Part shown: one piece after another, positions 54,060 through 64,000 of the stretch | Layout: every line of letters begins with the position of its first letter | How positions within the stretch are numbered: position 1 is the first letter of the stretch | Assembly (NCBI RefSeq): GCF_029784135.1 | Contig: NC_073745.1 | Span: 161,461,335 to 161,525,334 of the forward strand | Length of the DNA stretch: 64,000 nt | Direction: 5' to 3' | DNA from: Toxorhynchites rutilus septentrionalis | Lineage: Eukaryota; Arthropoda; Insecta; Diptera; Culicidae | The notes under the pieces: generated by a model | What the model was told of the DNA's origin: nothing | Seen by the model: only the letters and a program-made list of their open reading frames with translations | Database searches by the model: none | Position numbers and translations under genes: made by a program

Positions 54060-54680
54060 ATCAACATATTCATAAAGAGTAAACTAATCCATTTTTCAAG
54101 TAGATAGGTAGGAGAAGAAAATAAAACAATATATTTAAAATATATATTTAACAAAAGCTGTCCCCTTTGTATAGTTCTACGTCACTCCGGTTATGTCACC
54201 GACATTACCCACCCGTATTTTTTTGTTGAGAGCTCTATTTGCCTCAAACTGGCTCTACTTATAAAAGTACACTCAGTAGAACGATTCTGTTGCATCCATT
54301 CGAAACATGAGAAAATTTATAATTTAAAAATTTATATAGTTGTAAAACATCTAAATTAGTGGATTTAAGTAACATTCTGGAAGTAACAAACAATTAAAGC
54401 TAGTGGTTTTTAAGGTGTAATTATTACTTTTATACCAAAATGCATGATAAACTTGATTCTTTTCAGCTAAATTACAGCACTCTAACCGCTCTTCAATTCG
54501 TTCTTCCACGCCAACCTCATATTTTTGTTAATTTCACTTCAATATCACTTTCAACAATTCATCAAAAATCACGATTTTTACTCCACTGTATTTATAATAG
54601 CCAATGAATTTTCACATTTACGCTGAAATATTATACTTTTTCTGGAGAAAAATAATATAAAAAATATAAAAAAAATCGAA

Positions 54681-55600
54681 CTGTAAATAATCGACTCGAC
54701 CTGTAACAATCGAATGCCACAGAATACCACAGCTCACCCTACCAACAAAATACCGTCGGTTTGATGAGTTGGAATGTGTAGCACTACCCTCACTCCAGAA
54801 CAAACGCAGCAGGATGATGATACTGTTCAGGACGCTGTACTCTAAAAAAACGTTGTACTGTGACCTTTTTCCTGCTTCCTTCTTTCAAGCGTTTGGCGCC
54901 GATTGATGTTTTCAATGCACAACAAAGGAAAAGATAGATATTTGATCTATACGAAAAATATTTAACTCATTTAGATGTCGAAAAATTACCAAACTAGAGA
55001 ATTTCGATTGTTTGTGGTCTGCTATACTATATACCGAAACAAGCTATATAAATTGAATTTGCATTGAACGTCGAGCGTTGAACCTGTACGTTGATTTTTT
55101 CGTTTTAGTTTCCGTTTCCGTTTCCGTTTCCGTTTCGGTTTCTCTTTGTACATGTGCTCTTTTACTGCCGCCTTTCCGTTCTAACACTTACTTCGTCTAA
55201 CTTTAACACATTCTTTGTTTTAATCTACTCCTCTAACTCCATTTCCGGTCTTTTAGTGCTGTTTTAAATGACCGGAAGTCATCATCTTCCTTTCCAAAAT
55301 AGCAATGGAATGCGATATTCGACTTTCGCTGTGAAAATCCTTTGACTCAATTCCCATATCGTAGGGTTTTCCTTCGTTGCTGGTCATTTAGAGCCAGAAT
55401 CAGCCGACCCGGCTTTCTGTACGTGGTCTATATTCGTGGTATATAATTTATTTTTGACATTCAAGCCTGACGCAGACTAAGACGTATCAAACCTGTTACT
55501 GACTGTTCAAATCCGTTACTCCGTTTTCGAGTTGAATCGTAAGGAACGGACACCAAATGATTGTATTTATAACAGTTCGGATGAAAAGTTTATAATGTAA
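54681..55600. other. Unassigned; short hexanucleotide array
   Basis: TTTCCG is repeated about five times at 55108-55140. Nothing else recognised. Confidence 0.5.
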
Positions 55601-55636
55601 CACATTAAAATTTTTTTTTTTTGCAAAATTCAATTA

Positions 55637-55930
55637 TTATTCAACATAATTGCCTGAGGCAATTATAGCGATTATAGAGGTTTTGAATTTTTCGATACCA
55701 TTTTTATAGTACTCTTTCGGGTTTTTCTCAAAATAGGTCTCAGTTTCGGTAATCACTTCATCATCGGTCTTAAATTTCTTGCCAGTGAGCATTCTCTTCA
55801 GGTCTGCGAACAGAAAATAGTCGCTGGGGGCCAGATCTGGAGAATACGGTGGATGCGGAAGCGATTCGAAGTCCATTTCATGCAATTTTGCCATTAATAC
55901 ACGAAATTCGGATTTTTCCATTTTTTTCAC
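55637..55930 (-). pseudogene. mariner transposase, C-terminal fragment
   Basis: The 97-codon frame holds HPPYSPDLAPSDYFLF, the mariner signature surrounding the third catalytic Asp (D34D), followed by LKRMLTGKKF, DDEVITETETYFE and the usual C-terminal GNYVE. The upstream two thirds (HTH domains and first two Asp) are absent, so this is a truncated non-functional copy. TIRs were not located. Confidence 0.85.
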
Positions 55931-56261
55931 AATAACAAAATTTGAGACACAACAAAAGATATTGCGAATAAAAGTTACCGCAAGTATCAGTATTAGGGAG
56001 GCTTAGGGAGTGAATTATATAAGATAGGATTTCCAAACAATTTTTACTAAACACAGTGAAGTTGTGAAAGCTAAAAAGATAGAGAACACTAAATGCCCAG
56101 AGAACGAATTGAAAACACCGTCTGAGAACCCCATTCCACCACAACAACAACTAAAATCTCATGAATATTCTCAACGTCCATCAACTAGCACTATGTGCAC
56201 TGATTTAGTACCCGATGATAAAAATCTAAGAAGTCGAATGGAATGTCAAGTTGAAAAAATT
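55931..56261. other. Unassigned interval
   Basis: No supported feature between the mariner fragment and family IV-d. Confidence 0.3.
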
Positions 56262-56841
56262 ATAGGAGGTTGTGTTCAAGACACGACCGCATTGTTGACG
56301 TAGAACTGCGCTGTAGTTTAATTCAAGTCGCTTGTTTATAACTGCGGATATCATTTTATAATCCTACGAAAATTTTGAAATAACCATTCTACCAGTTTGA
56401 TCACCCTTTTTTATTGTAGAATGTGCTCGCAGAACAATACATGCTCGAGATAAGCGCAGCTGTCATCCTTAGTGGAGAAAGTTTTGCTACTGGCAAGCGA
56501 AACCAAATCACATATAACATTTCAGAACGACATTTACTTTCTTGGTGACTAAATAAACGAAAAAAAACTCTGGTTGTTAATCTCAACAACCTCGAAAAGA
56601 GTAAAACTGTTTCATTATGATCAAGATTAGCGCAAATGCAATCCTAGTTGAAAGCAGTTTTGCGACTGGCACGCAAGCCCAAATAATTTAACAACTTAAT
56701 ATAACGTATTGAATAACTTTGTATTCCCCAAAGCAGAGATTCATTACCAATACCCTAGTTTAAATATTTCCCTCCCGCTATCTCCCCTTCTTGTTTATAT
56801 TTATCATTACGACTGCATAATTTGTAACACCAAACAATCAT

Positions 56842-56901
56842 TTAGAGGCGAATGAACTGAAAAGTTTAAACCCTCTTAAAGCCAAAAAGAAGAAGAAGAA
56901 G
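56842..56901 (+). mobile_element. 60-bp retroposon with 10-bp target duplication
   Basis: AAACAATCAT at 56832-56841 and 56902-56911. The insert begins TTAGAGGCGAATGAACTG and ends (AAG)n. Exactly the same length as the copies at 3968 and 9427. Confidence 0.8.
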
Positions 56902-57060
56902 AAACAATCATCAATCATAGCATAAAAATAGGTGATTGTTGCATCGTTACAGGGCCAATGCACACGGGAGCAGATACAAATGGGTTTTCAGCGCAGCGAA
57001 GATGCACTATTTTTACGTACGGGTTATGAAGCACGCACGTACGCATACAAATATCCATAT

Positions 57061-57922
57061 AGGTTAACACGGGGTGAGATGGACATACGGGGAGATTTGG
57101 ACCACCCTTCATCTCAAAAAGTACGGCTCAACTTGAATTTTTTATAATGTCATTTTCTTTTATTATTCAACCGTTTGTAACTAACGTAAAAAAAACTTTG
57201 GTAAAATTCGACAGGTGGAAGGAAACGGTAGCATGAACACAACAAGCACTTTGATTGTCAAAAAATGTGAGTTTTCCGATCGTGGTTTTAAGGTTTTTCC
57301 CGCTGATTAAACTAACTTTTCGTGTAATGTGCAGTAAAGTTCTGTTCGCCTACAGGTTTGAGGCTTTTCTTTGATCTAATTTATTCCAGAAGTCACGGAA
57401 TTACAAAAAGAGAATGCGCAGACAACGTTGGAAGAAGGAGGAGCTTGAAAGAGCAATACAGGCCATCAAGAACGGATTTTCTTTGGCCAACAACGAAAGT
57501 GTTTGGAAATGCTCGAGCATGCAGAATTCGAGATGGTGTCAATCCAATTTCTCTGGTCCTTAATCTGGCCAAGACACCTGGTATCGAGCCCAAAACACTG
57601 TTACTGATTGTAACATGTAACATTATCCCAAAATATTTTACATAAACATAAGTATGTTTATTTCGATGAAACACACACTGGACCACATCATCCCACAGAC
57701 GGTCCAAATCACCCTGCATCAAATTTTAATGTCCAAAAATCATCTCTTTTATTTTATGATATATTTGGTAGTTTGAAGCTTGATAGAATGATTAAACATT
57801 ATTGATTGAGAGAAAACGAGTGTAGCTCAGAATACAATGTGACATTTTTTATTAAGACCTTATTGGTTTGGAAATATCAGGTGATTTGCTTAGGTGGTCC
57901 AAATTCCCTCCTTTTCCCCTAC
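57061..57922 (+). mobile_element. pogo-like non-autonomous element B with HTH remnant
   Basis: It begins AACACGGGGTGAGATGGACA and ends GGTGGTCCAAATTCCCTCC, inverted versions of TTTGGACCACC. The HTH remnant at 57399-57480 reads NYKKRMRRQRWKKEELERAI, then QAIKNGFSLA, a better match to the psq HTH (tryptophan retained) than copy A. There is no start codon in phase. Confidence 0.65.
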
Positions 57923-58179
57923 GATGGCTTGAAGCAACTAAATATACACACTCTTATATCCGTTTTGATTACCCGTTTTGATTACCCACACAATTGTGTA
58001 GCTCAGAACTTCAATGCAATGGCGTCAGTTTGATGCAATGATTGCAATGCCAGAGACATTAGCGAGTGAGTAATTTGGTTGCGTCTACAGCTCAATCCGA
58101 AACGAAGACATGTGACAAGGAAGAACAAGCAATATTTATTGCTTTGAATAAAGAACGATACTGAAAGTTTTCCCTCCTT

Positions 58180-58380
58180 CCTTGCTTGATACTTTAAACT
58201 TAAACAGTTCATTCGTTTGTAACCTTTAAGAAGGCCCTTGGATGACTTTACTTTATCCATAATATTACTCCTCCACCCCCATTGCCTTGAGAAAGGCATT
58301 CGATCCCTCGCCGTCTAGCTCGCCCAGCAACGATGTTGTTGTTCGGTCGATTTCCTCACGAAGAATGAAAGCTTGCCTCA
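58180..58380 (-). mobile_element. SINE copy related to that in family I
   Basis: In reverse, ACAGTTCATTCGTTTGTAAC, then AGAAGGCCCTTGG, CCTTGAGAAAGGCATTCGATC and CAGCAACGATGTTGTTG match the 199-220 bp SINE of family I copies 3, 5 and 6. The tail side does not show a clear tetranucleotide run and I see no target duplication. Confidence 0.55.
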
Positions 58381-59152
58381 GCGAGATCAACTGTTTATAC
58401 TCTTGGCAAATATTCCCCTTCGTTCTTCTTTTGATCCTTTGTTCACGGAGACTTTACATCTTACGATTTTCCCTTCGTTGCTCGTCGATAAGTTGCTCGT
58501 TATTGAAAGCTCTGTTCGGGGAAGCACACAAATGGACAGAAGAAATGTATGGGCAAATGGGAATGCTTCCAATTTTCATTAATTTAAACCATATACAAAC
58601 TATGGGATTATAATGTATAGCATATCAAACAAACCTAAGGGAATTTCCGATTCGTTTAGTATGTGAATTGCCAAAATCCTTTCACGGCAAAAATAGTTAT
58701 TAACGTTAACTTTATTTCATAAAAACGTGACCTATTTTCAGATTTGTCACCCTTTTTTTTTTTATTAATCCGTTTATTTTTACAGGCTCAGTTACATAAG
58801 TTTAATGGAGCCAAACTCTTAACTATATTTCAACTAGCATATATCAACATGTTGTTTCCTTAATTCTATGGTTAATGAAATAGGAAACCGAATACTCGCG
58901 GTCGACTCGAGTTTAGAAGGGTGACACATTTTCATTAGGAAAAGGATGGGATGTAAGGAGATGTGTGTTTACACTCGCACTCACATTCAGATTCACATTC
59001 ACATTCTCATTCACACTGACACTTCACACTCAATTCTTAAAACTATCCTTACATTTAATATGTGTTTACAATTTAACTTATTCTAATGTTAGTAGGAAGG
59101 GAACCGATAGCTCGCGAAGGACGAAAAGGAGGGGAAAAGGATGTATGAACAA

Positions 59153-61980
59153 TCACACTCGAAGATCGATAGCTTTAAGGAAAACATATATTTGGGACAT
59201 GTAATCAAGGTCTAACCGAGCCAACACATCTCTCACCGGCACATTGGACTGCTTTCCTCCAGCCCGAAGGGAGTTTTCTAAATTCGATCTGGCGACAAGA
59301 TACAACTCGCACGACCAAACAACGTGTTCGATGTCATGGTAACCATGGCCACAACCGCAGAGATTGCTGTCGGCAAGATTAAAACGGAAAAGCAGCGCGT
59401 CTAACGAACAGTGATTGGACATGAGTCGGGAGAAGGTGCGAATAAAGTCCCGACTCAAGTCCAGACTTTTGAACCACGGATTGAGGCTAACCTTAGGGAT
59501 AATTGAGTGGAGTCACCGGCCCAATTCATCTTCGTTCCATTTGCGTTGCCAGTTAACGATGGTATTTTTACGAACTAAAGAATAAAATTCATTGAAGCCG
59601 ATTTGACGCTGATAAATTTCGCCTTCAATTGCACCTACCTTTGCTAATGAGTCAGCCCTCTCATTACCCGGAATGGAGCAATGTGAAGGGACCCAGATAA
59701 AGGTAATGACATAACAGCGTCTGGATAAAGCACTCAAAATTTCTCGTATTCTCTCAAGGAAGTACGGCGAGTGCTTTTCCGGCCTCACTGAACGGATAGC
59801 TTCGACAGAGCTCAGACTATCCGTTACAATGTAATAGTGTTCAACAGGTCGTGAGGCGACGCTGTGCAGCGCCCAGTGTATTGCTGCCAATTCAGCAATA
59901 TACACTGAACAAGGATACTGAAGACTGTGTGAGGTGCTAAAAAAATTGTTGAACACTCCAAATCCTGTGGACTCATTCATAGAGGACCCATCAGTAAAGT
60001 ACATATTATCACAATTGACACGCCCATACTTTGCATTGAAGATCGTAGGAACGATCCCCGATCGATGATAATCTGGAATTCCATGGATTTTCTCCTTCAT
60101 GGACAGATCAAAATGCACATAGGAATTGATGTAGTCAGGAAAACAAACACGGTTGGGAATATACGAAGAAGGATCAACCTGCATGGAGACGAATTCATGA
60201 TATGAGCTCATGAATCCAGAATGAAAATTTAGCTCGATCAGCTGCTCAAAATTTCCGATCACCAATGGGTTCATAACCTTACACCGGATGAGGAACCGAA
60301 AAGATAATAAATTGAAGCGATCTTTTAGTGGGAGTAGGCCTGTCAAAACCTCGAGGCTCATGGTATGCGTTGAGGGCATACATCTCAACGCAATACGGAG
60401 ACAAAGATACTGAATTCGCTCGAGTTTAATGAGGTGTGTTTTGGCAGCTGATTGAAAACAGAAACTGCCATACTCCATCACTGAGAGAATAGTTGTTCGA
60501 TACAACATTATAAGATCTTCGGGGTGGGCTCCCCACCAGGTGCCGGTAATTGTACGGAGAAAGTTTATTCTTTGTTGACATTTTTTACTCAGATACCTAA
60601 TATGGGCCCCCCAAGTACATTTGGAGTCGAACCAGACCCCAAGATATTTGAATGACATAGCATGAGTGATCGGTTTACCCAAAAGTTGAAGCTTTGGTTT
60701 TGCTGGTCTATGCTTCCTAGAAAAAACCACCATCTCTGTTTTCTCCGTGGAGAATTCGATCCCTAGGCCAATGGCCCAGGTTGAAAAATTGTTCAAAGTA
60801 TCTTGTAAGGGTCCTTGCAGGTCGGATTCGTTTGATCCTACGACAGACACCACTCCATCATCTGCAAGTTGTCTTAGGCTGCAATTTTGTGTAAGGCAAT
60901 TGTCGATGTCGCTTACATAGAAGTTGTACAAAAGGGGGCTTAAACATGAGCCCTGGGGGAGTCCCATGTAGGAGACCCGATTTACTGGAAAAAATTTTCA
61001 GGAGTTCCACGTTTCCGAAAAGCTTTAAATGCATTCGATTTTTCTATATAAAGCTTGGAACATTGGCTATCCCACCATAGATTGGGAGGCCTTCGGGAAA
61101 TGGTGGAACCTGGAATGGGTTTCGTTTGAGCGCGAACTGCGCTGTCATAGATCAAACGAGAAAGGAAGTTATACTCCTCCAATGGGGGTAAACCATCTCT
61201 GGAATTGATGGCTAGAGCAATCGCGTCCGCATATTTTTTCCAGTCAATGTGTCTTGTGAGGTCATATGCCATGTTTATAGATTCAGAAGAATTCGACCCA
61301 ATGGTGATGGAAATTTTGATTGACAAGTGTTCACTACCGTTGGGGTCCTGGATTACATTCCACTTGCAATCTAACGATAGTGAATTCGAGCAAAGCGAGA
61401 GGTCAAGAGCACTTGGGTTAGCAGGAGGTTTAGGAACACGTGTTGTTTCCCCAGTATTCAAAACAGTCATATTGAAGCTGTTACAAAGGTCATATATCAA
61501 CGATGAACGATAGTCGTCGTACTGTTCCCCCCAGGCAGTTCCTTGAGAGTTGAAGTCTCCCAAGATCAATCGTGGCTCAGGAAGGAGTGAGCACATGTCA
61601 ACAAGTTGCTTGCGGCTAACCGCAGCTCTCGGAGGCCAATACAAGCTGACAATACAGAGGTCTTTTCCTCTGATGTTTGCATGACAAGCAACAGCTTCAA
61701 TCCCTCCAATAGGTGGAAGGTCAATTCGAAAAAATGAGTGGCACTTATTGATCCCCAATAGCACCCCTCCGTATCTGTCATCACGGTCCAAGCGTATAAT
61801 ATTGAAATCATGGAAAGAGAGATCATCTCGCGAAGAAAGCCAAGTTTCGGACAGAGCAAAAACATCACAATTGAATTTATGAATTAAAAATTTGAATGTA
61901 TCCAATTTAGGGATGAGACTACGACAATTCCACTGTAAAACAGTGATATCTCCGACCTCTCTATTTAAATTAGACATCAA
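59153..61980 (-). pseudogene. I-clade ORF2: endonuclease, RT (internally deleted), RNase H
   Basis: The start at 61980 overlaps the ORF1 end by about 11 nt. Endonuclease motifs: LQWNCRS, ALSETWLS, LGDFNSQG, SEHLSI. At about 60975 the sequence jumps from KAFRKRGTPENF to VSYMGLPQGSCLSPLLYN. RT motifs 0 to A, including the first catalytic Asp, are therefore missing (roughly 250 residues by family length) and the frame changes. Motif C remains as LADDGVV. RNase H residues are present: YFTDGSS, ELAAIHWAL, VTDSLSS, NERADSLAK. A TGA at 59513-59515 replaces Trp in GR-W-LHSIIPKV. The C-terminal CGCGHGYHDIEHVVWSC motif follows to 59153. Confidence 0.9.
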
Positions 61981-63609
61981 GAGAGATAATCATTGCAAGG
62001 AGGGGCCATGTTTGCATCAATTGTTGCAAAATTGTCTTTAATACTGGAAGCATTGAGATGACAATGGTTCTGATGGAGTCGGAAACATTAAAACACTTGA
62101 AGATTTGGTCCAAAAGGTCAGACAACTTTATAAATCCCGATTGGGAAGTTGAACTGGACGAAAAAATAGGGACAGTTGGGGTTTTTGATGTCCCCTCGAG
62201 TGCTGGGTCGTTCGAAGGTGAACTATTCCCACGGAAGCCAGGAGGAACCTGATTTTGCTTGTCCGCGGCACTTGATTTTTTAGGCAAGCTAACAGGGGGT
62301 ATCACCGGGGGAACTTGTTCTTGAACTTTGGGAGTGGTCACATTCTTGCGCCGGGGATTCCCTTTGGAAATAAACGGTGTGTCCCCGCTAGCTGTGTCCG
62401 CTTCCATTTCATCAACTGGCAACGAGGAAAAAGTATTGTGTGTTGAGATTGGTCGTTGTTGTTGTTGAGTCAGTGGAGAAGCGCCCTTAAAATTTCCGCA
62501 AATGTGCGCTTCGAGCGTTCCTTTAAAGAGCGCTTCTGTTTCTCCCAGCGACTCTTATAAGTTTCACAAGCTGAGAGCGCGTGTGGAGTTCCCCCGCAAT
62601 ATGGACATTTATGCTCAGTCGCACTGCAGGATTCCCCCACATGTTGCTCTCCGCAAGTTGCACAGCGCTCCTTGTTGGCACAATAATCTGAACCAACTGA
62701 CTTGCATTTGTTGCAAGTCATGGGCTTTGGCACAAAGAGTCGCACCGGCAGTCTCAATTTGTCCACCATAACGTAGTCAGGGAGAGCGGAACCAGCAAAA
62801 GTTACTCGAAACGAGTCGGACGGCGTGAATTTAGTTTCTCCTCCTTCCTGGGAGACTTTGCCTAATTGGCGACAGTCCAAGATCTCGACTTCCATCGAGG
62901 GGAGCTTCTTGAACTTTCCATTTCCTTTTTTAATAAATTCACACGTCAGACCCGTTTCTGTAATCACTCCCGCAATTTCTACGTTATGGCAGGGCACGTA
63001 TGCGCGATATTCTAAAATGAACCGCTTGTCGACAACAATCTCGTTAGCTTGCTTCCGATCAGCCACGACAACACGCAGTTTGTTCGGGCGAACCTTGGAA
63101 ATTTCGACCACGGAGGAATAATTTTTTGTCAAATCTTTCATGATCTGAATGACATTCAGAGATTTTCCTTTAGGTTTAGGTCGGAAGAAAACAACCCATG
63201 GGCCAGTTCCAGTTGCATTTTCTGGATAAACCTTGACACGGGGTGGAGACACAACAGGAGAGGAAAGTGGGGTCGATTGTTGAGCGGAAGCGGAAACAGC
63301 AGGGTTGGGTGGCGTGATCGGGAGTTCAGCGGGAGCGGGAGCGTGAGGGGGAGCGAGAACGGGAGTGGGAGCGAGAGGGAGAGCGAGAACGGGAGCGAGA
63401 GGAGGAACGGGAGCAGGAGATTGAGGGGGTGAAGAGGAGAGGTTTGCAAATTTTCTTGAGGGGGGCTTGTTTAGGTGGGTTAATTCCTCCCCCGAAAAGA
63501 TTTCTTCTGAAGGGGGAACGCGTTTAAGCGACTTCCCACCTCCCGTAGATGTGGAGGGATAGACAGTGGATTCAAACTCCATGTCAACGGGTTCTCCGCA
63601 TTCTGCCAT
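61970..63609 (-). pseudogene. I-clade ORF1: gag-like RNA-binding protein, frameshifted
   Basis: The start at 63609 (MAECGEPVDMEFE). Residues 60-125 are Pro/Ala-rich, an internal low-complexity run. The middle part is RRM/gag-like. Cys/His knuckles follow: CNKCKSVGSDYC, CATCGEQHVGESC and CPYCGGTPHALSAC. A 1-nt shift near 62475 ends the frame after ILRALLH; the C-terminal ~150 codons (PVDEMEADTASG onward) continue in another phase to 61970. It would have packaged the element's RNA. Confidence 0.85.
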
Positions 63610-64000
63610 ATAAAGTGGCAGATGTACAGTTTTTCAGTGATTTCTCAATCTTTTTTCCTGATTATTTCTTAAACTAAAAACCTTAATCTAATAAAAAATA
63701 TACTTATATCGCACACCCGTGCGGTTGAATTAGAACAGTTCCCAGCGAACCGCGTGTCGATCGTACAGCACAGCTGCAACGGTGTATGGCTCCACAGTGC
63801 GATGATGATTTCGATGACGATGATATGGCAATAAACACGCCAGCACACAGCGCCCGCGATGCAGGTCTTCTTCCTTCCGCTTTGTTTGCTTCACACTATT
63901 GCTGTCCAAAAATCCCGTTTGGGTGAAACAATTATTTCACCAGCAGCGAAAGTAACGGTATCACAACAGTATCACAAGATAACGGTATCACCAGACGGGA

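Larger units (their letters stand above)
51762..54217 (+). mobile_element. Family I (H2A-bearing) Helitron-like element, copy 7
   Basis: TGACGTAGGACTA at 51761-51773; inverse at 54172-54184 with one change (TAGTTCTACGTCA); hairpin at 54189-54209. No SINE. About 2.46 kb with both H2A units. Confidence 0.9.
51725..54680 (-). mobile_element. TIR repeat V, copy c (reverse), interrupted by family I copy 7
   Basis: 51735-51760 and 54225-54680 join into the reverse complement of V sequence at 8590-8790 and 6390-6690 (ATGACAGAGTTAT, CAAACTGGCTCTAC, ATCACGATTTTTACTCC). Outer ends are not well resolved. Confidence 0.6.
56262..58757 (-). mobile_element. Family IV Helitron-like element (IV-d), with nested inserts
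   Basis: The 3' hairpin is in reverse at 56268-56288 (GGTTGTGTT / GACACGACC), then TGACGTAGAACT at 56296-56307. Toward 58755 the sequence matches the family IV 5' region in reverse (AGTTATTAACGTTAACTTT, GATTTGTCACCC). It stops where the I-clade LINE tail begins, so the 5' terminus is displaced to the right of the window. Inserts: the 60-bp retroposon, pogo-like B and a SINE copy. Confidence 0.65.
58757..64000 (-). mobile_element. I-clade non-LTR retrotransposon, defective, 5' end near or beyond window edge
   Basis: A T-rich tail at 58757-58770 marks the 3' end. Order on the minus strand: 5' UTR, ORF1 with zinc knuckles, overlapping ORF2 with endonuclease, RT remnant, RNase H and a Cys/His C-terminus. 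The RNase H domain after RT places it in the I group. It is disabled by an ORF1 frameshift, a large deletion in RT and a nonsense codon. Confidence 0.9.

Overview
This window reads as a repeat-dense intergenic stretch of a dipteran genome, most likely a culicine (Aedes-like) mosquito. The evidence is the AT-rich composition, the jockey-clade and I-clade non-LTR retrotransposons, a mariner fragment, tRNA-derived SINEs, and histone fragments with metazoan 3' stem-loops. The genus is an inference. No intact host gene can be defended; the best candidate is a weak 88-codon secreted-peptide-like ORF at 40428-40694.

The dominant component is one superfamily of non-autonomous elements. Each has a 5' terminus (T)GACGTAG..CTACGTC and, near the 3' end, the inverted copy of its first 12-14 bases, followed by a short hairpin of the type GGTTATRTC-nnn-GAYATAACC. 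Each sits in a run of T (or A on the other strand), and no target duplication is visible. This asymmetric terminal inverted repeat plus terminal hairpin resembles Helentron/Helitron2-type elements. I distinguish families I, II, III, IV and VI by their end sequences. Labels such as I-1 or III-b are mine and hold only for this window.

Family I is the surprise. Seven copies (2687-6386, 8809-16783, 17876-20529, 21500-23979, 28278-30979, 32551-34232, 51762-54217) carry decayed histone H2A genes, usually two per copy. They still have TATA-type promoters and the replication-dependent histone 3' stem-loop (GGTTCTTTTCAGAACC and variants). This looks like capture of a histone-cluster segment by a Helitron-like element, followed by amplification.

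Layout. 1-16988 is a nest: a TIR repeat (V) was hit by I-1, IV-a and I-2. IV-a holds II-b, and I-2 holds II-c plus a jockey-clade LINE (11682-15942). VI and II-a are stacked at the left edge. 17735-21035 is TIR repeat VII holding I-3. 21120-24135 is another AT-rich repeat holding I-4. 24876-27240 is a TIR transposon remnant. 27833-35570 is one CR1/L2-like LINE split by I-5 and by III-a, which itself contains I-6. 35811-38370 is a second V copy holding III-b. 38371-41008 is largely unassigned. 41009-44535 is a long inverted repeat holding IV-c and III-c. 44536-51725 has two foldbacks, a pogo-like HTH repeat, a tRNA-derived SINE with a clean target duplication, and a second VII. 51725-54680 is a reversed V holding I-7. 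55637-55930 is a mariner C-terminus. 56262-58757 is another family IV element with nested inserts. 58757 to the right edge is an I-clade LINE whose RT has a large internal deletion.

Comparison of filled and empty copies inside the window gives an unusually explicit insertion history: at least nine insertion sites can be checked here against an empty counterpart or an interrupted reading frame.
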